A DNA stretch of 64,000 nt from JAANXG01 sp034520625 (GCA_034520625.1 JAXHNI010000009.1:124001-188000), one strand, 5' to 3'; shown: positions 49,870-60,646, counted from the first letter of the stretch. Notes: generated by a model from the letters alone, not told the origin. Made by a program: numbers and translations.

Positions 49870-49944
49870 AGATTGAAACCCCCCATGATCGGGGCGGCCA
49901 GTGTCGGGGATCGTCCCCCAGGGCCGCTGTGAGGAGCGGCACCG
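49870..49944. repeat. Nested palindromic repeat, family 1, copy D (truncated)
   Basis: AGATTGAAACCCCCCATGATC (left flank) leads to GGCGGCCAGTGTCGGGG, the left arm and the first part of the core, CAGGGCCGCTGTGAGGAGCGGCAC (49919-49942, given here in two halves: CAGGGCCGCTGT and GAGGAGCGGCAC). The rest of the core and the right arm are missing. Located between the lipoprotein gene and the deacetylase gene, both on the plus strand. Confidence 0.75.
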
Positions 49945-50000
49945 GTTCTCACACCGGGTCGCAGTCTGCGGAAATGCTTTGGTCCTGGACGGGTCACTAG

Positions 50001-50939
50001 ATGGTCGCGGTCTATTTCGGCGACGAGCTGAGCCGCTATGGCTTCGGGGACGATCATCCGTTCGGACCGGACCGCGTTTACGCGTTCTGGAAACAGACGG
50101 TCGACCAGGGGCTGGACAGAGAGATCGAGATCCTGGCCCCGGTCTGCTGCACCGAGGACGCGCCCCTGCGGTTTCACAGCGAGGCCTATGTCGATCGGGT
50201 GAAACGCCAGTCCGCCACCGGCCAGGGGTTCCTCGATATCGGCGATACGCCGGCGTTCAAGGGCGTCTATGAAGCCGCGTCCTACGTCGCGGGCTCCGGC
50301 CTGGATGCGCTGGACCGGATCATGGCGGGCGGAGATCCCCGGGTATTCGTCCCGATAGCGGGCCTGCACCATGCCCGCCGCGACCAGGCCGGCGGATTCT
50401 GCGTGTTCAACGACGCCGGGATCCTGATCGAAACGCTCCGCCGGCGATTCGGCATCAGGCGCGTGGCCTATGTCGATATCGATGCCCACCACGGCGACGG
50501 GGTGTTCTATTCATTCGAGAGCGATCCGGACCTGATCTTCGCGGATATCCACGAAGACGGCCGCTTCCTGTATCCGGGCACGGGATTCGCAGAAGAAACC
50601 GGCAGGGGCACCGCAAAGGACACCAAGCTCAACATCCCCGTGATGCCCGGTTCCGATGATAAGGTATTCTTCGATCACTGGCCGCGCGTTGAGGAATTCG
50701 TCAGGTCCGGCAGGCCGGAGCTCGTACTCCTGCAGGCCGGCGCGGACAGCATCCAGGGCGATCCGATCACCCACATGGCCTTCACCCCCAAGGCCCACGC
50801 CCACGCCGCGGAACGCCTGTGCCGGGTGGCCGATGAATTCTGCAACGGTCGCTTCATCGCCATGGGCGGCGGCGGCTACAACCGACGGAACCTGGCCGCG
50901 GGCTGGAACGAGGTGGTCAGGGCTATGCTGGCCACGTGA
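50001..50939 (+). CDS. Histone-deacetylase-family amidohydrolase (AcuC-like)
   Basis: 312 aa. PIAGLHHARRDQAGGFCVFND contains the catalytic His pair (given as GLHHARRDQAGGFCVFND). YVDIDAHHGDGVFYSF holds the zinc ligands Asp and His plus a second Asp region, and MGGGGYNRRN gives the active-site Tyr. These zinc enzymes deacetylate acetylated lysines, polyamines or acetyl-CoA synthetase. The substrate here is unknown. An ATG directly after a stop in the same frame is the only good start. Confidence 0.88.
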   Translation: MVAVYFGDELSRYGFGDDHPFGPDRVYAFWKQTVDQGLDREIEILAPVCCTEDAPLRFHSEAYVDRVKRQSATGQGFLDIGDTPAFKGVYEAASYVAGSGLDALDRIMAGGDPRVFVPIAGLHHARRDQAGGFCVFNDAGILIETLRRRFGIRRVAYVDIDAHHGDGVFYSFESDPDLIFADIHEDGRFLYPGTGFAEETGRGTAKDTKLNIPVMPGSDDKVFFDHWPRVEEFVRSGRPELVLLQAGADSIQGDPITHMAFTPKAHAHAAERLCRVADEFCNGRFIAMGGGGYNRRNLAAGWNEVVRAMLAT

Positions 50940-50969
50940 CGCATATCTTGTGCACCCATCGCTGCTCAG

Positions 50970-51030
50970 GCCGCGGCCCGGTTTGAATACCGGCATCGAC
51001 GCGAGGGCCGGTGCCGGCGGTCGCCGTCGG
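50970..51030. repeat. Family 1 flank-only repeat
   Basis: CCGCGGCCCGGTTTGAATACC, then GAGGGCCGGTGCCGGCGG, matches the left flank plus arm of the family 1 repeat, without a core. It lies between the convergent deacetylase and GGDEF genes. Confidence 0.6.
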
Positions 51031-51032
51031 GA

Positions 51033-51806
51033 TCAGGCGGCCAGGTCCGGGAGCACGCGGTTGCGACCCTGATGCTGGGCCTCACGCAGCGCCTTCTCGG
51101 CGCGGCGCACGAGGCTCTGGAGATCGTCACCCCGGCGAAAACTCGTTACGCCGACACTCGCCGTCGTATGTATGAGAAGCCGGTCCGATACAGCCACCTC
51201 CAACCCCGATACGGCGTCCCGAAGCCGCTCGGCGATCTGAATCGCTCCCGGAAGACGGGTTTCCGGCAGCACCACCAGGTAAGAGCCGTACTCGTACTCG
51301 CCCACGCGGTCGGGCATGCGCAGTGTGCGTGCGAGCACACGGGAGACTTTTTTCAACAACTGTGCGGTAACTTCCTCGTCATACTGCTTGACGATGTCCT
51401 CGAGATTGTCCACCCGGATCATTGCCACGGAAAAGATGTTCCCGTACCGGTCCCCGAGGGCCGTCAACTCCAGAAGCTTGATGGTAATGCCCTGTTCCTC
51501 CAGGCTGTCTATGCCGTTGGATCTCGCCGCCGGCGACCCGGGATGGTCCGCCCCGGCGTCGTCATTCGCCGGTCTGATCGCTTTCTGGCCCACAGCCGGA
51601 TCTTTCGTTTCTGGATGGACCTGCCAGCCCGCCGCACCCCCGACCAGCACCGCCAGCGCCAGGGATTGCCAGACGATGGTCAGCGTCAACGGGGTTGCGG
51701 ACAGGTAGCCGATGCCGCCGCTGACTACCAGGGATGCCACGAATGTGAGGACGACGAAGTATCGGAAACGCCTGAAATCGAATTGTCTTCTAGAGAATTG
51801 CAGCAC
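51033..51806 (-). CDS. Membrane-anchored protein with degenerate GGDEF domain
   Basis: 257 aa. Two N-terminal hydrophobic helices (about 14-36 and 42-60), then a cytosolic linker and a diguanylate-cyclase-like domain (about 105-255). MIRVDNLEDIVKQYDEE and TTASVGVTSFRRGDDLQSLVRRAEKAL fit the fold, but the active-site GGDEF is replaced by GEYEY in VGEYEYGSYLVVLPE. Synthesis of cyclic di-GMP is therefore unlikely. A GTG start with a weak ribosome-binding site is used. Alone on the minus strand. Confidence 0.82.
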   Translation of the reverse strand: MLQFSRRQFDFRRFRYFVVLTFVASLVVSGGIGYLSATPLTLTIVWQSLALAVLVGGAAGWQVHPETKDPAVGQKAIRPANDDAGADHPGSPAARSNGIDSLEEQGITIKLLELTALGDRYGNIFSVAMIRVDNLEDIVKQYDEEVTAQLLKKVSRVLARTLRMPDRVGEYEYGSYLVVLPETRLPGAIQIAERLRDAVSGLEVAVSDRLLIHTTASVGVTSFRRGDDLQSLVRRAEKALREAQHQGRNRVLPDLAA

Positions 51807-52106
51807 CTGAGCGAGACCGTTGATCTGGATTCAAAGGCGTGTTCTGGCGATTCCCGGCTGCGAGTCGGAACACCCGGACCGGCGAACAATTCCGCGCCGG
51901 CGCGCCTCCAGCAGGCTGTTGTGAAACACTCCGTTGGCGCGGCACCTGGAGCTCCGCAAATCGAATACTTACACTGTTCAATTCCGCCGGGCCTGGTGCG
52001 GCATCAAACACCGGAGTCGACGAGCCGGAAAAGAGTAAGGCCAGCTCTTTACAACTTCCTGCTGAATATAAATATAGACCAACAACGAGGAATTACACGG
52101 AGAATT
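51807..52106. other. Gene-free stretch between uvrD and the GGDEF gene
   Basis: 300 bp upstream of the minus-strand GGDEF gene and downstream of uvrD. The segment 52040-52100 is AT-rich compared with the surroundings. I see no convincing ORF, terminator or repeat. Confidence 0.5.
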
Positions 52107-54269
52107 TCAGGCGCGGTCGAGGTTCGCGTAGGCCAGAACCAGCCATTTGCTGCCGATATCGTCGAAATTGACCTGCACCCTGGCGTGTTCGCCCCGGCCC
52201 TCAATATTCAACACCGTGCCGGCGCCGAAGGACGCATGGTGGACGTGGTCCCCCAGCCGGATTCCACCGTCGGGCGCCGGTTCGGCGCCGGCGCTGCGCC
52301 TTCGGCCCGCCCCCAGCGAGAATCCCCGACCTCGCACTTCCTCGACGAGCTCGCCGGGGATCTCGCCCAGGAAACGCGACGGCGAGGTATGGTTCTCGCG
52401 GCCATGCCAGCGCCGGATTTCCGCATAGGACAGGTAAAGCTGGGACATGGCCCGGGTCATGCCGACATAGCACAGGCGCCGTTCCTCCTCGAGCCGTCCC
52501 GGCTCCTGGATGGAGCGCTGGTGGGGAAACAGGCCCTCCTCCATACCGGTGAGGAATACCACGGGGAACTCCAGGCCTTTGGCGGAATGCAAGCTCATGA
52601 GCTGGACGCAGTCCTCCCAGGCTTCGGCCTGTCCTTCACCCGCCTCCAGCGCCGCGTGGGTGAGGAACGCCATCAGCGGCGTCATCTCCTCGTCGTCATC
52701 ATCGTGGGAATCGAACTGGCGGACGGCGGTAACCAGTTCCTCGAGGTTTTCGAGGCGGGCTTCCGCTTTCTCGCCCTTCTCTTTCCTGAAGTGATCCAGC
52801 AGGCCGCTGGCCCGGATCGCGACATCCACCTGCTCGGCCAGCGGCTGGTCCGTCATGCGGGCTTCCATGTCGTTGACGAGCTCCAGAAATGCGCTAAGCG
52901 CGGACGTCGCACGGGACGTGAGGTCCCGGGACTCGATCAGCACCCGCGCCGCGTCCCACAACGGCACCTGGTTGATGCGGGCATACTCCCGCACCTGGTC
53001 CAGGGTCTTGTTGCCGATACCCCGCGCCGGGACATTCACGATGCGCTCGAACGACGGATCGTCCCGCCGGCTCGCCGCCAGCCTCAGGTAGGCCAGCGCA
53101 TCCTTGATCTCGGCGCGCTCGAAGAAGCGCAGCCCCCCGTACACCCGGTACGGCATCCCGGCATCCAGGAGGATTTCCTCGAAGACACGGGACTGGGCGT
53201 TGGAGCGATAGAGAATGGCGGTATCACTCCGGGCATTGCCCTGCTCCACCCAGGCCTGAATCCGGTCCACAACGAAGCGCGCCTCGTCGAACTCGTTATA
53301 CGCGGCGTACAGCCTGACCGAATCGCCGTCCACGCCTTCCGTCCACAGCTTCTTGCCCATCCGGCCCCGGTTGCGGTCAATGACGGCATTGGCGGCGTTG
53401 AGTATCGTGGCCGTCGACCGGTAGTTCTGCTCCAGCCGGAATACCCGGGTACCGGGGAAGTCCTTCTCAAACTGCATGATGTTCTCCACCCGCGCGCCGC
53501 GCCAGCCGTAGATGGACTGGTCGTCGTCCCCGACGATGAAAACCTGCCTGTTCTTCTCCGCCAGCAGCCGGATCAGGTCGTACTGGATGGCATTGGTGTC
53601 CTGGAATTCGTCCACCAGGATGTGCTGAAGCCTGCGCTGGTACTGTTCCCTGAGCGGCTCGTTGTTCCTGAGCAGCTCGAAGGCGCGCAGCAGCAGCTCG
53701 GCAAAGTCCACCAGCGAGAACCGCTGGCAGAATTCCTCGTACTGCCGATAGATCCGCAGAAGCTCGCGCTGCTGCATGTCCGACGGTTCACCGAGGTGCT
53801 GGGGTCGGCGTCCTTCTTCCTTGTTGGCATTGATGTACCACTGCACCTGCTTGGGGGGCCAGTAGCCCTCGTCCAGGCCCATGTCCCGCAGGACCCGGCG
53901 CACCACGCGGTGCTGGTCAGCGCTGTCCATGATCTGGAAGCCCTCCTCCAGCCCCGCCTCGCGGTGGTGCTGGCGCAGCAGCCGGTGGGCGATACCGTGG
54001 AATGTGCCCATCCACATGCCGCGCAGCGAATAGCCCAGCATCTCCTCGATCCGGCCGCGCATTTCCTGGGCCGCCTTGTTGGTGAAGGTCACGGCGAGAA
54101 TCGACAGGGGCGAGACGCCATGGGCTTCCACCAGCCAGGACACCCTGTGGGTTAGAACGCGGGTCTTGCCGCTGCCGGCCCCCGCCAGCACCAGCATCGG
54201 CCCGGGCTCCGCCGCCACCGCCTCCCGCTGGGCGTCGTTGAGGGCATCGAGAATGTGGGAAACGTCCAT
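52107..54269 (-). CDS. uvrD: DNA helicase II UvrD
   Basis: 720 aa superfamily 1 helicase. LNDAQREAVAAEPGPMLVLAG and GAGSGKTRVLTHRV form motif I, VTFTNKAAQEMRGRIEE motif Ia, and VGDDDQSIYGWRGARVENI motif III. LEQNYRSTATIL and MSLHSAKGLEFPVVFLTGMEEG are motifs IV and V. The C-terminal tail (LGDHVHHASFGAGTVLNIEG) is typical of UvrD/PcrA. Acts in nucleotide excision and mismatch repair. Upstream of glmS in orientation terms but separated from it by a small flank-type repeat. Confidence 0.95.
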   Translation of the reverse strand: MDVSHILDALNDAQREAVAAEPGPMLVLAGAGSGKTRVLTHRVSWLVEAHGVSPLSILAVTFTNKAAQEMRGRIEEMLGYSLRGMWMGTFHGIAHRLLRQHHREAGLEEGFQIMDSADQHRVVRRVLRDMGLDEGYWPPKQVQWYINANKEEGRRPQHLGEPSDMQQRELLRIYRQYEEFCQRFSLVDFAELLLRAFELLRNNEPLREQYQRRLQHILVDEFQDTNAIQYDLIRLLAEKNRQVFIVGDDDQSIYGWRGARVENIMQFEKDFPGTRVFRLEQNYRSTATILNAANAVIDRNRGRMGKKLWTEGVDGDSVRLYAAYNEFDEARFVVDRIQAWVEQGNARSDTAILYRSNAQSRVFEEILLDAGMPYRVYGGLRFFERAEIKDALAYLRLAASRRDDPSFERIVNVPARGIGNKTLDQVREYARINQVPLWDAARVLIESRDLTSRATSALSAFLELVNDMEARMTDQPLAEQVDVAIRASGLLDHFRKEKGEKAEARLENLEELVTAVRQFDSHDDDDEEMTPLMAFLTHAALEAGEGQAEAWEDCVQLMSLHSAKGLEFPVVFLTGMEEGLFPHQRSIQEPGRLEEERRLCYVGMTRAMSQLYLSYAEIRRWHGRENHTSPSRFLGEIPGELVEEVRGRGFSLGAGRRRSAGAEPAPDGGIRLGDHVHHASFGAGTVLNIEGRGEHARVQVNFDDIGSKWLVLAYANLDRA

Positions 54270-54312
54270 CCCTGGATGATACCAAACAGCAACCCCCGGG
54301 GCCGGGCATACC

Positions 54313-54340
54313 CTCAGGCCACGGCCCGGTTTGAGAACCG
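54313..54340. repeat. Family 1 flank-only repeat between uvrD and glmS
   Basis: CTCAGGCCACGGCCCGGTTTG followed by AGAACCGG repeats the CTCAGGCCGCGGCCCGGTTTG string at 50966-50986 with one change. No arms or core are present. Confidence 0.55.
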
Positions 54341-54370
54341 GACCTTGGCACCCCGCTGCGATCGTGCCCT

Positions 54371-56200
54371 TTACTCGACCGTCACGGACTTGGCGAGGTT
54401 GCGCGGCTTGTCGACGTCCGTGCCCTTGATCACGGCAACGTGATAGGCCAGCAGCTGGAGTGGGATGGTGTAGATGATGGGCGCGATGCAGTCGTCGACC
54501 GGCGCGACATGGACGACCTGGATATCCTCGCCGGCCTCGAAGCCGGCAGCGGGGTCGGCGAAGACCAGCAGCTTGCCGCCGCGGGCGCGCACTTCCTGGA
54601 TGTTGGACTTGAGCTTCTCCAGCAGCTGGTCGTTCGGCGCCACCGCCACCACCGGCATATTGGCGTCCACCAGTGCCAGCGGACCATGCTTCAATTCCCC
54701 AGCCGGGTAGGCTTCGGCATGGATATAGGAGATCTCCTTCAGCTTCAACGCCCCTTCCAGGGCGATCGGGTAATGGGCGCCGCGGCCCAAAAACAGGGCG
54801 TGCTGCTTGTCGGCGAACTGCCCGGCGATCTCCATGATCTGCCCGTCGAGCTTGAGGGCCTGCTCCACCTTGGCTGGCAGGGACCGGAGCTCCGTGACCA
54901 TCGCCGCCTCCCGGGCGGGCTCCAGCCCCCGGCGCCGGCCCAGGGCGATCCCCAGCAGCAGCAGCGCCGTGAGCTGGGTAGTGAACGCCTTGGTGGAGGC
55001 GACGCCGATCTCCGGGCCGGCATGGGTCATCAGGGCCAGTTCCGACGCCCGCACCATGGAGCTCTCCGGGACGTTGCAGATGGTCAGGGAATGGCGGTAG
55101 CCCAGCGCCCGCGCCGCCTCCAGCGCGGCCAGGGTGTCGGCCGTCTCCCCGGACTGGGAGATTGCCACCACCAGACTGTTGGCAGGAACCACATGGCCGC
55201 GGTAGCGGAATTCGCTGGCCACTTCGACGTCGCAGGCGACGCCGTGGGACTCGAACCAGTAGCGGGCCACGCAGCCGGCATGATAGCTGGTGCCACAGGC
55301 GATGATCTGGACGTGCTCGGTTCGGTCAAGGATTCCGGAGGCCCCGGGGCCAAAGGATTCCTCCAGCAGCGCTTCCGTTGAAATGCGGCCTTCGAGGGTA
55401 TCGGTGATCGCCACCGGCTGCTCGAAAATCTCCTTGAGCATGAAATGCCGGTAAGGCCCCGGATCCACCGCGTCGGCACTGAGCTGGCTGGTGAACTGCT
55501 TTCTCTCCACCGGCCGTCCGTCGGCCCCGTATACCGCGACTTCGCCCCTATGGATATCCACCACGTCGCCGTTCTCCAGCGCCATGTACCGGCGGGTCAC
55601 GGCCAGCAGCGCGGAGGCGTCCGAGGCGATGAACGCCTCGCCATCGCCGAGGCCGACCAGCAGCGGGGGGCCGTTGCGCGTCGCCACCAGCCGGTCCGGC
55701 TCCTGTATGCTCATTACGCCGAACGCGTAGGCGCCCTCCAGCCGCTGTGCGGTTCGCTGCACGGCCTTCAACAGGTCGTCCCCCTGCCCCAGGTGATGGT
55801 GAACCTGGTTGACCACCACTTCGGTGTCGGTCTGGGATGCGAACTCGTAGCCCAGTGCTTCCTGCTCCCGGCGCATGGCGTCGTGGTTCTCGACGATGCC
55901 GTTGCAGACCACCGCCACCGTATCCCGGCAGATATGCGGGTGGGCGTTGGTTTCCGTGACACTGCCATGGGTCGCCCACCGCGTATGAGCCAGCCCCGTA
56001 TGTCCGGCGAGCGCACCGCGGTCGAGAACGGACTCCAGGGCGTTGACCTTGCCGACGGCGCGGCCGCGGGCAAAACTATGGTCGCTGCCGATCACCGCCA
56101 CCCCGGCCGAGTCATAGCCCCGGTACTCGAGGCGCCGCAGCCCCTCGAGCAGGATGTCCAGCACATTGTCCCTGGCCACAGCGCCGACGATTCCGCACAT
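54371..56200 (-). CDS. glmS: Glutamine-fructose-6-phosphate aminotransferase
   Basis: 609 aa. Cys2 (MCGIVGAVARDN) is the N-terminal glutaminase nucleophile. GLAHTRWATHG and TDTEVVVNQVH belong to the Ntn-hydrolase domain. Two SIS domains follow, with IACGTSYHAG, ISQSGETADTLAAL and ASTKAFTTQL. The C-terminus LAKSVTVE is the conserved channel tail. Makes glucosamine-6-phosphate for peptidoglycan and LPS. Transcribed after glmU. Confidence 0.97.
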   Translation of the reverse strand: MCGIVGAVARDNVLDILLEGLRRLEYRGYDSAGVAVIGSDHSFARGRAVGKVNALESVLDRGALAGHTGLAHTRWATHGSVTETNAHPHICRDTVAVVCNGIVENHDAMRREQEALGYEFASQTDTEVVVNQVHHHLGQGDDLLKAVQRTAQRLEGAYAFGVMSIQEPDRLVATRNGPPLLVGLGDGEAFIASDASALLAVTRRYMALENGDVVDIHRGEVAVYGADGRPVERKQFTSQLSADAVDPGPYRHFMLKEIFEQPVAITDTLEGRISTEALLEESFGPGASGILDRTEHVQIIACGTSYHAGCVARYWFESHGVACDVEVASEFRYRGHVVPANSLVVAISQSGETADTLAALEAARALGYRHSLTICNVPESSMVRASELALMTHAGPEIGVASTKAFTTQLTALLLLGIALGRRRGLEPAREAAMVTELRSLPAKVEQALKLDGQIMEIAGQFADKQHALFLGRGAHYPIALEGALKLKEISYIHAEAYPAGELKHGPLALVDANMPVVAVAPNDQLLEKLKSNIQEVRARGGKLLVFADPAAGFEAGEDIQVVHVAPVDDCIAPIIYTIPLQLLAYHVAVIKGTDVDKPRNLAKSVTVE

Positions 56201-56329
56201 GTTTCAGCTCCCGGGTTGAATTGGCAAGTATCGGCCGATTATAGCCACGGTCGGGCCCGCGGGGTTGCGGCGTCGCGTTCCGGGGACCAGTCCCGCCGGC
56301 CGCCCGGACCGGATCCACCGGCCCGTCGA

Positions 56330-57694
56330 CTACCCGTCGTCACCGGATGGGCGTTTCCAGCCCCTGATATTACGCTGCCGGCCCCGGCTGACTGCCAGCG
56401 AATTGTCCGGCACGTCCAGGGTAATGGTGGACCCGGCGCCGACGGTCGCCCCGGTGCCGATTCGTACCGGGGCCACCAGCTGGCTGTTGGAGCCGATGAA
56501 TGCACCGGCGCCGATCTCCGTCCTGTGCTTGCGGGCGCCGTCGTAGTTGCAGGTGATGACGCCGGCGCCGATATTCGAGCCCTCGCCGATGCTGCTGTCG
56601 CCGACATAGCTGAGATGGTTGACCTTGGCGCCGCTGGACAGCTCGGCGTTCTTGAGCTCGACGAAGTTCCCCACGTGGACGTCGCCGGCGATCCGCGTCC
56701 CGGGGCGCACCCGGGCGAACGGCCCGATCACGGCGCGGTCACCGACGACCGCGTCCTCGATGACCGTATTGGGCCTGATGGTAACGTTGTCGCCGATTCG
56801 CACATTGTCGAGAATACAGTTCGCTCCGACCTGGACGTTTTTCCCCAGCACCACAGGCCCCTGCAGAATCACGTTGACGTCGATCACGCAGTCGCCGCCG
56901 ATGTCCACGGCGCCGCGCAGATCCAACCGGTACGGGTCGAGCACAGTAACCCCGCGATCGGCCAGCGCCAGGGCCCGCCGCTTCTGGTACTCCCGCTCGA
57001 GCAGAGCCAGCTCCGATCGCCTGTTCACACCCGCTATATCCCGGGGATCCTCCGCCGCCACGTCACAAACCGTTTCCCCCTCTTCCACGGCGATCTGAAC
57101 GATATCCGTCAGATAGTACTCACCCTGGCGGTTGTCATTGTTCATGCGGCCCAGCAAGGCATCCAGCCGCGCTGCCGGAACGGCAACGAAGCCGGTGTTG
57201 ATTTCGGTGATCGCGCGCTCCTCCGCCGAGGCATCCCGCTCCTCGACGATGCGCAGCACCCGGCGGTCCGGATCCCGGAGGATGCGGCCGTAGCCGGCGG
57301 GATCGGACAGAACCGCGGTGAGAATTGCGGGGGCGTCGCGCCCGGCTTCGCAGAGAGCTTCCAGCGAATGCGTCCGGATCAAGGGCACGTCGCCGTAGAG
57401 AACGAGAACCTGGCTGCCGCTGTCCACTACGGGCAGCACCTGCTGCACGGCGTGACCGGTGCCTAGCTGCTCGGCCTGCAGCACCCAGTTGATCGAGTCC
57501 TCCCGGATGGTTTCCCGCACCTGTGCGCCGCCGTGTCCGTACACGACGTGGATTCGATCCGGACTCAGGGAACGGGCGGTACGAAGCACATGGGAAAGCA
57601 GCGGTTCGCCGCCCAGGGGATGGAGCACCTTGGGCAAGCGCGACTGCATGCGTTTGCCCTCACCGGCTGCAAGCACGATGATTTCTAAAGGCAT
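56330..57694 (-). CDS. glmU: Bifunctional GlcNAc-1-phosphate uridyltransferase / GlcN-1-phosphate acetyltransferase
   Basis: 454 aa. VLAAGEGKRMQSRLPKVLHP is the N-terminal nucleotidyltransferase signature. The C-terminal half is a left-handed beta helix of hexapeptide repeats, and the catalytic His/Asn region of the acetyltransferase is in NLSYVGDSSIG-like VNHLSYVGDSSIGEGSN. Produces UDP-GlcNAc, using the GlmS product after GlmM. Sits between atpC and glmS, a frequent arrangement. Confidence 0.97.
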   Translation of the reverse strand: MPLEIIVLAAGEGKRMQSRLPKVLHPLGGEPLLSHVLRTARSLSPDRIHVVYGHGGAQVRETIREDSINWVLQAEQLGTGHAVQQVLPVVDSGSQVLVLYGDVPLIRTHSLEALCEAGRDAPAILTAVLSDPAGYGRILRDPDRRVLRIVEERDASAEERAITEINTGFVAVPAARLDALLGRMNNDNRQGEYYLTDIVQIAVEEGETVCDVAAEDPRDIAGVNRRSELALLEREYQKRRALALADRGVTVLDPYRLDLRGAVDIGGDCVIDVNVILQGPVVLGKNVQVGANCILDNVRIGDNVTIRPNTVIEDAVVGDRAVIGPFARVRPGTRIAGDVHVGNFVELKNAELSSGAKVNHLSYVGDSSIGEGSNIGAGVITCNYDGARKHRTEIGAGAFIGSNSQLVAPVRIGTGATVGAGSTITLDVPDNSLAVSRGRQRNIRGWKRPSGDDG

Positions 57695-57809
57695 GCGGAA
57701 ACTATAGCACCATCAGTGATCGACGTTCCGGCGCGAAATGCTCCGGCAGGCGGCCCCGGGGTGCCGTTGCCCGCACAGGACCATCACGGCCCGGGAAGCG
57801 CCAGCGGGG

Positions 57810-58235
57810 TCAGCGGCTCTTCTTGCGCAGTTTCTGGATGGCTCTGAGCTGTGCGGCGGCCTGCACCATCTCGGCCTTGGCCTTGGCGAAGTCGAGGTCC
57901 GACTTGGTGTCCTGCATCGCCTGCTCCGCCTGTTTCTGGGCCTCCAGGGCGGACACCTCGTCGAGATCGTGGGCCCGTATCGCCGTGTCCGCCAGGACGG
58001 TGACGACGTGGGGCTGCACCTCCAACAGGCCCCCGGAAATGAAAAAGAACAGCTCTTCGTCCTGTCCCTCTGTTTCCACCCGCACTTCGCCGGGGTTCAA
58101 GCGCGTCAGCATGGGTGCATGGCGGGGATAGATCCCTACCTCGCCCTCCTCGGCCGGCGCGTATACGACCGATGCCGTGCCGGAGTAAATCTCCTCCTCG
58201 GCGCTCACGATGTCGACGTGTATGGTCATTGCCAT
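57810..58235 (-). CDS. atpC: ATP synthase F1 epsilon subunit
   Basis: 141 aa. MAMTIHVDIVSAEEEIYSG starts the N-terminal beta sandwich (GEVGIYPRHAPMLTRLNPGE). The C-terminal helical hairpin (ALEAQKQAEQAMQ, AQLRAIQKLRKKSR) is complete. Part of the rotor stalk; inhibits ATP hydrolysis. Last gene of the atp operon, 21 bp after atpD. Confidence 0.95.
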   Translation of the reverse strand: MAMTIHVDIVSAEEEIYSGTASVVYAPAEEGEVGIYPRHAPMLTRLNPGEVRVETEGQDEELFFFISGGLLEVQPHVVTVLADTAIRAHDLDEVSALEAQKQAEQAMQDTKSDLDFAKAKAEMVQAAAQLRAIQKLRKKSR

Positions 58236-58256
58236 GTATCTGCCTCCGGCGCCGGA

Positions 58257-59636
<1,380 letters not shown>

Positions 59637-59717
59637 GATTGCTTCCTCTCTGATCTAATCTTTGACATTCGTGGCCTGCTCTATAGTGTTCTTTCGTTCA
59701 CATTCCCGCTCGAGGAA

Positions 59718-59741
59718 TCGCGGCTGAAGCCGCTCCTACAG
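59718..59741. repeat. REP-like palindrome inside the atp operon
   Basis: TCGCGGCTGAAGCCGCTCC followed by TACAG, with an inverted GCGGCT/AGCCGC pair, in the 149-bp gap between atpG and atpD. The same palindrome in the other orientation is at 42564-42580. As a hairpin in the mRNA it could affect the stability or relative level of the atpG and atpD messages. Confidence 0.65.
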
Positions 59742-59785
59742 CTTCGCCATACAGCCGGCTTGAACCTTGACTTGCATTCGGACCT

Positions 59786-60646
59786 TTATACCGCGGCGGC
59801 GCCGCTGACGATCTCGGAAATTTCCTGGGTGATCGCCGCCTGGCGGGCCTTGTTGTAGGCGAGCTGCAGGTCGTCGATGATGTTGCCGGCGTTGTCCGTA
59901 GCGGCCTTCATGGCAATCATTCGCGCCGCCATTTCGCAGGCTACGTTCTCCACCACGCCCTGGTAGACCAGGGATTCGATATACCTGTCCATTAGCACGT
60001 CCAGCACTTCCTTGGCGTCCGGCTCATAGATGTAGTCCCAGTGGTGCTTCAGCTCGTCCTCGCCGCTCGGCGGCATGGGCAGCAGCTGCACGACCTGGGG
60101 CTGCTGGGTCATGGTATTGACGAATTCATTGTGAACCAGAAACAGGCGGTCGATCTTTTCCTCGTCGTAGGCGTCCAGCATGACTTTCACGGCGCCGATA
60201 AGGTCCGCCACCTCGGGATGATCTCCCAGGTTCGACGCCTCGGACACGATGTTGGCGCCGACACGCTTGAAGAAACCCAGCGCCTTGCTGCCGACGATGG
60301 CGAATTGCATGTCCACGTTCTGCTCCTTCCACTGGGACATGTCATTGAGCGCCGTACGGAACAGGTTGATGTTCAGTCCGCCGCAAAGCCCCCGGTCCGT
60401 GGAAATCACGATATAGCCCACGCGCCTCGGCTCCCGCTCAACCGTGAACGGGTGCTGGTACTCGGGATGCGCGTGCGCAAGGTGCGAAACGACGTTGCGG
60501 ATCCGCTCCGCGTAGGGCCGGGCCTCCTGCATGCGCTCCTGGGCCTTGCGCATCTTGCTTGCCGCAACCATCTCCATGGCCTTGGTGATCTTCTGAGTAT
60601 TCTGGATACTCCGGATCTTGGTTCTGATCTCTTTGGCGCCCGCCAT
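59786..60646 (-). CDS. atpG: ATP synthase F1 gamma subunit
   Basis: 286 aa. MAGAKEIRTKIRSIQNTQKI and KAMEMVAASKMRKAQERM form the N-terminal coiled-coil helix. STDRGLCGGLNINLF is the conserved central motif, and AMKAATDNAGNIIDDLQLAYNKARQ (here ATDNAGNIIDDLQLAYNKAR) the C-terminal helix. It is the rotating central stalk. Starts 30 bp after atpA. Confidence 0.96.
   Translation of the reverse strand: MAGAKEIRTKIRSIQNTQKITKAMEMVAASKMRKAQERMQEARPYAERIRNVVSHLAHAHPEYQHPFTVEREPRRVGYIVISTDRGLCGGLNINLFRTALNDMSQWKEQNVDMQFAIVGSKALGFFKRVGANIVSEASNLGDHPEVADLIGAVKVMLDAYDEEKIDRLFLVHNEFVNTMTQQPQVVQLLPMPPSGEDELKHHWDYIYEPDAKEVLDVLMDRYIESLVYQGVVENVACEMAARMIAMKAATDNAGNIIDDLQLAYNKARQAAITQEISEIVSGAAAV

Noticed and set aside
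52107..54269. Rep helicase instead of UvrD
   Set aside because: The C-terminal tail with HHASFGAGTVLNIEG matches UvrD/PcrA, and the N-terminus MDVSHILDALNDAQREAV is UvrD-like.
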